64,000 bases of DNA from Algiphilus aromaticivorans DG1253 (lineage in GTDB: Bacteria; Pseudomonadota; Gammaproteobacteria; Nevskiales; Nevskiaceae), in assembly GCF_000733765.1 (NCBI RefSeq), contig NZ_JPOG01000001.1, forward strand, positions 1,364,001 through 1,428,000. The letters are read 5' to 3'. Under the pieces are notes generated by a model, which made no database searches, had not been told where the DNA came from, and was given only the letters and a program-made list of their open reading frames with translations. Made by a program: the position numbers and the translations under genes. Of the stretch, positions 61,057-64,000 are shown piece after piece; the first letter of the stretch is position 1, and each line of letters begins with the position of its first letter.

Positions 61057-61346
61057 AGCTCAGTTACAGCGCAGAAGCGGTCGCCGATCTTCGTCGGCTT
61101 CGCGAGTTCATCGCCGAGCACGACCCTCACGCAGCGGCTCGCGTCGGTGCCGAGCTGTTGGCACGCCTGGAACACATCCGCGACTTTCCGAGAATGGGGC
61201 GCCCCGTTTCGCTCGCCCCCGAACCGCGATCCATTCGCGACGTCGTATTCGGCAATTACGTCGTGCGTTATCTGGTGCACAACGATGCAGTCGTGGTTCT
61301 TCGCATATGGCACCACTTCGAGGACCGTGGGCTGCCCACGGATTAA
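61053..61346 (+). CDS. RelE/ParE family toxin
   Basis: A 97-residue protein of the RelE/ParE superfamily: YSAEAVADLRRLREFIAEH, then FPRMGRPVSLAPEPRSI and the terminal strands NYVVRYLVHNDAVVVLRIWH. RelE members cut mRNA on the ribosome and ParE members poison gyrase; the family alone cannot decide, and the RHH partner slightly favours ParE. GTG start overlapping the antitoxin stop. Confidence 0.87.
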   Translation: MKLSYSAEAVADLRRLREFIAEHDPHAAARVGAELLARLEHIRDFPRMGRPVSLAPEPRSIRDVVFGNYVVRYLVHNDAVVVLRIWHHFEDRGLPTD

Positions 61347-61471
61347 TGTGGCGCGAAGCGACCCTCACTTGGCCGATACTTGAACGCCACGATCGAGCTT
61401 CCGCCCCGCACAGCCAAAGCAACGCTCCCGGCCAATCCATAATTTAGAAATGCGAATAGCTCGCATCAGCA

Positions 61472-61513
61472 TTGACAACTGCCCTGCATTCGTATCAAAT
61501 GCGAATCATTATT
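61472..61513 (+). promoter_or_regulatory. Candidate promoter and Fur box of the TonB receptor
   Basis: TTGACA (61472-61477), 17 bases, then TCAAAT (61495-61500) form a sigma-70-like promoter. The 19 bases at 61495-61513, ending AATCATTAT, match the Fur consensus at 13 of 19 positions and cover the -10. Iron-loaded Fur would therefore block transcription. AAATGCGAAT occurs twice (61448 and 61497). Confidence 0.6.
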
Positions 61514-61529
61514 ATTCGATGCAGAGCAG

Positions 61530-63575
61530 ATGCCGATGGGGGTCCGATGTGCAGCAGGCGATGGCCGAGCCGGTCAGGCGACCGGCGTCGTGCTATGCGC
61601 CGCGCTGCTGGCCAGCGCTACGCCGGCCGCGCTTGCCGCGACCGAGCTTGATGACGTCGTCGTCACCGGCACGCGCGATGAGCGGCCGGTGGTCGAGACC
61701 CCCGTGCGCACCGAGCTGGTCCGCCGCGAGGAACTGGAGCGCACCCACGCCCGCACGCTGAAGGAAGGCCTGGAGAACGTCCCCGGCCTGCAGCTGCGCG
61801 AGATTCACGGCAAGGCCGGGCACGAGGTTTCGCTGCAGGGATTGTCCGGCGAGCAGGTGCTGGTGCTGGTCGATGGCCTGCCGCTGACCGCGACCACCGG
61901 CTCCACCGTCGACGTCAGCCAGCTCGCGCTGATGGACATCGAGCGCATCGAGATCGTCAAGGGCGCGTTGTCGGCGCAGTACGGCAGCGAGGCCATGGGT
62001 GGGGTCATCAACGTCATCACGCGCCGCATCGCGCCGGGCCTGTCCGGCGAGCTGCGCGGCGATCTCGGCAGCTTCGGCGACCAGAACCCCTCCGGCGAAG
62101 CCGCCGACGCCGGCGACCGCCACGCCGCGCTGCGCCTGGAAGGCGGCAGCGAGCGCTGGCGCCTGCGTCTGACCGGCGACCGCCGCGAGCGCGACGGCAT
62201 CGACCCGCAGCCGGAGAGCTGGCCGCAGCCGGGCGACGCCGTCGACCGCCAGCAGCTCGACCTGCGCGGCGAATGGCATCCGTCACCGGCCGGCGCCTTC
62301 CGCCTGCAGGCCGGCCGCTTCACCGAAGACGCCGAAAGCCGCTACGAGCTAGCGTTGCCTGGCCGCAACGCGCCGCAATCCAAGTACGAGGACGTCACTC
62401 GCGACCGCATCCAAGGCGGCGGGCGCTGGCAGTGGTACAACGGCATCGGCGTGGAGGGGCGCTTCCTCGAGGAGCGCCTGGCCATCGACAGCATCAAGCG
62501 CGCCGAGGCCCAGCGCTTCGACGACCGCGACGCCGACATCGGCCTCGGCCAGTACAGCCTGCAGACCAACTTGCCGCTGCCGGCCGGCCAGCGCCTGCAG
62601 CTGGGCGCCGACCTGCGCCGCGAAAGCCTGCAACAGACCAAGGACGGCGCCACCGAGCTGGACGGTGCACGCGTGCGCCGCGACAGCCGCGAGCTGTGGA
62701 CGCAGCTGACGCTGACGCCGCCACCGGGGTGGGGCGACCAGCTTCTCGGCGGCGACGCCGTGGAGCTGCTGCTCGGCGTGCGAGCGCAGGAGGATTCCGA
62801 CTTCGGCGGCCACACGGTCGGCAGCGCCAATCTGCGCCTGCGCCTGTGGCAGGGCGACGCCTCCACCGGCAGCCTGCGTCTCGGCTGGGGGCAGGGCTAC
62901 CGCGTGCCCAATCTGAAGGAGCGCCACTACCGCTTCGACCACAGCCAGCTCGGTTACGTCGTCATCGGCAACCCGGATCTTCAGCCGGAGGAATCCAACA
63001 GCTTCCAGATCGGCTGGACGCAGAGCTGGGGACGCGCCTTCTGGCTGGAGCTGGGCGCCTTCGACAACCAGCTGCGCAATCTCATCCAGGTCGACGCCGA
63101 CAACGCCGAGGTCGAGGACGGAATTCAGCAGTTCCGCTACGACAACGTCGAGCGCGCCCGCACGCGCGGCATTGAGCTCGGCGCCCAGGCTCGGCTGGCC
63201 AGCTGGCTACGCCTGAGCGGCGGCTATACCTATATGCAGACCCGCGACCGCACCAGCGGCGACGAGCTGACGCGCCGACCGCGCCATCAGGGGCGCCTCG
63301 GCCTGGACTGGACGCTGTTGAGAGCCACCGAGATCGGCCTGCGCGGCCGTTACCAGAGCGACGAGCTGGTCGACAGCGCCACCGGCGCGCGTTCGCCGGC
63401 CTGGACTGTGCTCGATCTGCGCCTGAATCACGACCTCACTTCCGCCGTCGCCGTCTACGGCGGCATCGACAACCTCTTCGATCGCCAGCGCGACTTCGCC
63501 GACCCGGATGACTTCGGGCCGGTGAGCGGGCGTTTCGTCTACCTCGGCGCCCGTTACCGCTTCGGCAGCCGATGA
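61530..63575 (+). CDS. TonB-dependent outer-membrane receptor, probably for haem
   Basis: A 681-residue receptor. The signal peptide ends near PAALAA and the TonB box is DDVVVTGTR. The plug domain (about 45-165) has GLQLREIHGK, LSGEQVLVLVDGLPL and AQYGSEAMGGVINVIT. A 22-strand barrel follows, with YRVPNLKERHYRF and GNPDLQPEESNSF near residue 460, ending in YLGARYRFGSR. The YRVP...His...NPDL arrangement resembles the YRAP/NPDL boxes of haem receptors such as HmuR. Start at 61530 or 61536 is uncertain. A HmuY-like gene follows after 26 bases, supporting haem as ligand; cobalamin or siderophores remain possible. Confidence 0.9.
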   Translation: MPMGVRCAAGDGRAGQATGVVLCAALLASATPAALAATELDDVVVTGTRDERPVVETPVRTELVRREELERTHARTLKEGLENVPGLQLREIHGKAGHEVSLQGLSGEQVLVLVDGLPLTATTGSTVDVSQLALMDIERIEIVKGALSAQYGSEAMGGVINVITRRIAPGLSGELRGDLGSFGDQNPSGEAADAGDRHAALRLEGGSERWRLRLTGDRRERDGIDPQPESWPQPGDAVDRQQLDLRGEWHPSPAGAFRLQAGRFTEDAESRYELALPGRNAPQSKYEDVTRDRIQGGGRWQWYNGIGVEGRFLEERLAIDSIKRAEAQRFDDRDADIGLGQYSLQTNLPLPAGQRLQLGADLRRESLQQTKDGATELDGARVRRDSRELWTQLTLTPPPGWGDQLLGGDAVELLLGVRAQEDSDFGGHTVGSANLRLRLWQGDASTGSLRLGWGQGYRVPNLKERHYRFDHSQLGYVVIGNPDLQPEESNSFQIGWTQSWGRAFWLELGAFDNQLRNLIQVDADNAEVEDGIQQFRYDNVERARTRGIELGAQARLASWLRLSGGYTYMQTRDRTSGDELTRRPRHQGRLGLDWTLLRATEIGLRGRYQSDELVDSATGARSPAWTVLDLRLNHDLTSAVAVYGGIDNLFDRQRDFADPDDFGPVSGRFVYLGARYRFGSR

Positions 63576-63601
63576 CCCTTTCCACGATGGAGCCAAGCAA
63601 C

Positions 63602-64000
63602 ATGAATGACGCAACGATTTTCCGATTCTCCCGCCTGGGCCTGACGGCGCTGACGCTGCTGACCGTCGCCGCCTGCAGCAGTGGCGGCGGCGGTGACGGT
63701 GGCGACAACGGCGGCAGCGACGATCCGCCCGATCCCGACCTGCCGGAAGGCGTCGAGCAGCGCCGCGTCGACGCCAGCGACAGCGAGGCCTGGGTCTACA
63801 TCGACCTCGCCACCGGCGACGTCCTGGACATGGACGCCGCCGACGCGGCCGAATCCACGGCCTGGCATGTCGCCCTGCGCCGTTTCAACATCGCCGTCAA
63901 CGGCGGGACTTCCGGCCCCGGCAGCGCCGCCGGCGGCCTCATCGCGCCGCAGGAGGACTTCTACGACGACGAAGGCGAGCCCAACGCCAGCGTCTTTCTC
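63602..64000 (+). CDS. HmuY-like haem-binding lipoprotein, N-terminal part (3' end outside window)
   Basis: The first 133 codons of a lipoprotein. The leader ends LTVAAC with C25 in a lipobox, followed by a Gly/Asp/Pro-rich linker. The domain begins with VDASDSEAWVYIDLATGDV, WHVALRRFNIAVNGGTSGPG, a pattern typical of the HmuY family, which takes haem from host or environmental haemoproteins and hands it to a TonB receptor. It lies 26 bases after the receptor gene. Known HmuY proteins bind haem by His or Met residues beyond this region, so binding cannot be checked here. Confidence 0.82.
   Translation, partial: MNDATIFRFSRLGLTALTLLTVAACSSGGGGDGGDNGGSDDPPDPDLPEGVEQRRVDASDSEAWVYIDLATGDVLDMDAADAAESTAWHVALRRFNIAVNGGTSGPGSAAGGLIAPQEDFYDDEGEPNASVFL

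Noticed and set aside
61347-61529. Cobalamin riboswitch upstream of the TonB receptor
   Set aside because: The 183-base gap is short, no B12-box sequence is seen, and a Fur-like site explains regulation better.
61450-61761. 103-codon frame at the start of the TonB receptor
   Set aside because: It overlaps the receptor in another frame, covers the Fur box and shows no domain.

Overview
This is a GC-rich, gene-dense chromosomal segment from a Gram-negative bacterium, most likely a gammaproteobacterium. Three conserved gene orders support this: uvrY-uvrC-pgsA-tRNA(Gly,Cys,Leu), yebC-ruvCAB-ybgC-tolQRAB-pal-cpoB-queE-queC, and purF-metZ. The lipid A gene lpxH, the Tol-Pal system, a porin and a TonB-dependent receptor confirm an outer membrane. 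An AlkB-type alkane hydroxylase with rubredoxin, followed by isocitrate lyase, suggests a hydrocarbon or fatty-acid using, possibly marine, organism. I cannot name genus or species from sequence alone. No phage, insertion sequence, CRISPR array or rRNA was found. Genes are packed with start/stop overlaps (mostly ATGA).

Layout. 1-2.8 kb: purF (3' part), metZ and a DUF455 ferritin-like protein. 2.8-7.2 kb (minus): dusA, a secreted cyclophilin, lpxH and an orphan TadG-like secreted protein. 7.3-8.2 kb: glutathionyl-hydroquinone reductase. 8.2-13.2 kb (minus): a five-gene cluster holding a membrane-anchored unknown, an APH-fold kinase, a BASS transporter, an SDR and a GH13_18 sugar phosphorylase. 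This is the least explained part of the window. 13.3-16.9 kb: ribA, an atypical ABC1/UbiB-family kinase, pyrD. 17-18.9 kb: an OmpA/OprF-like protein, DUF1289, a thioesterase. 19-23.5 kb: purB, then class II and class I fumarases side by side. 23.6-26.8 kb: dsbB, rraA, a MerR regulator, and convergent alkB-rubA. 27-28.7 kb: aceA with a 10-bp inverted repeat over its candidate promoter. 28.7-32.2 kb: uvrY, uvrC, pgsA and three tRNAs. 32.2-38.8 kb: complete ccmABCDEFGHI cytochrome c maturation operon. 38.9-46.7 kb: galU, sucA, sucB, a porin, lpdA. 46.7-57 kb: YfaZ-like protein, yebC, ruvCAB, the tol-pal operon, queE, queC. 57.1-60.6 kb: single-chain pyruvate carboxylase. 60.8-61.3 kb: a RHH/RelE-type toxin-antitoxin pair. 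61.5-64 kb: a Fur-box-preceded TonB receptor followed by a HmuY-like lipoprotein cut by the window end, which looks like a haem uptake unit.

How the genes fit together. AlkB and rubredoxin would start alkane oxidation. The acetyl-CoA made would pass through the glyoxylate shunt (AceA) and TCA steps (SucA, SucB, Lpd, two fumarases), with pyruvate carboxylase refilling oxaloacetate. Ccm and DsbB serve periplasmic redox proteins. Tol-Pal, porin, OmpA-like protein, LpxH and PgsA maintain the envelope. No single obviously new machine is visible. The best candidates for unexplored biology are the 8.2-13.2 kb cluster, the ABC1 kinase with altered signature motifs, and the tRNA terminator/ccm junction.
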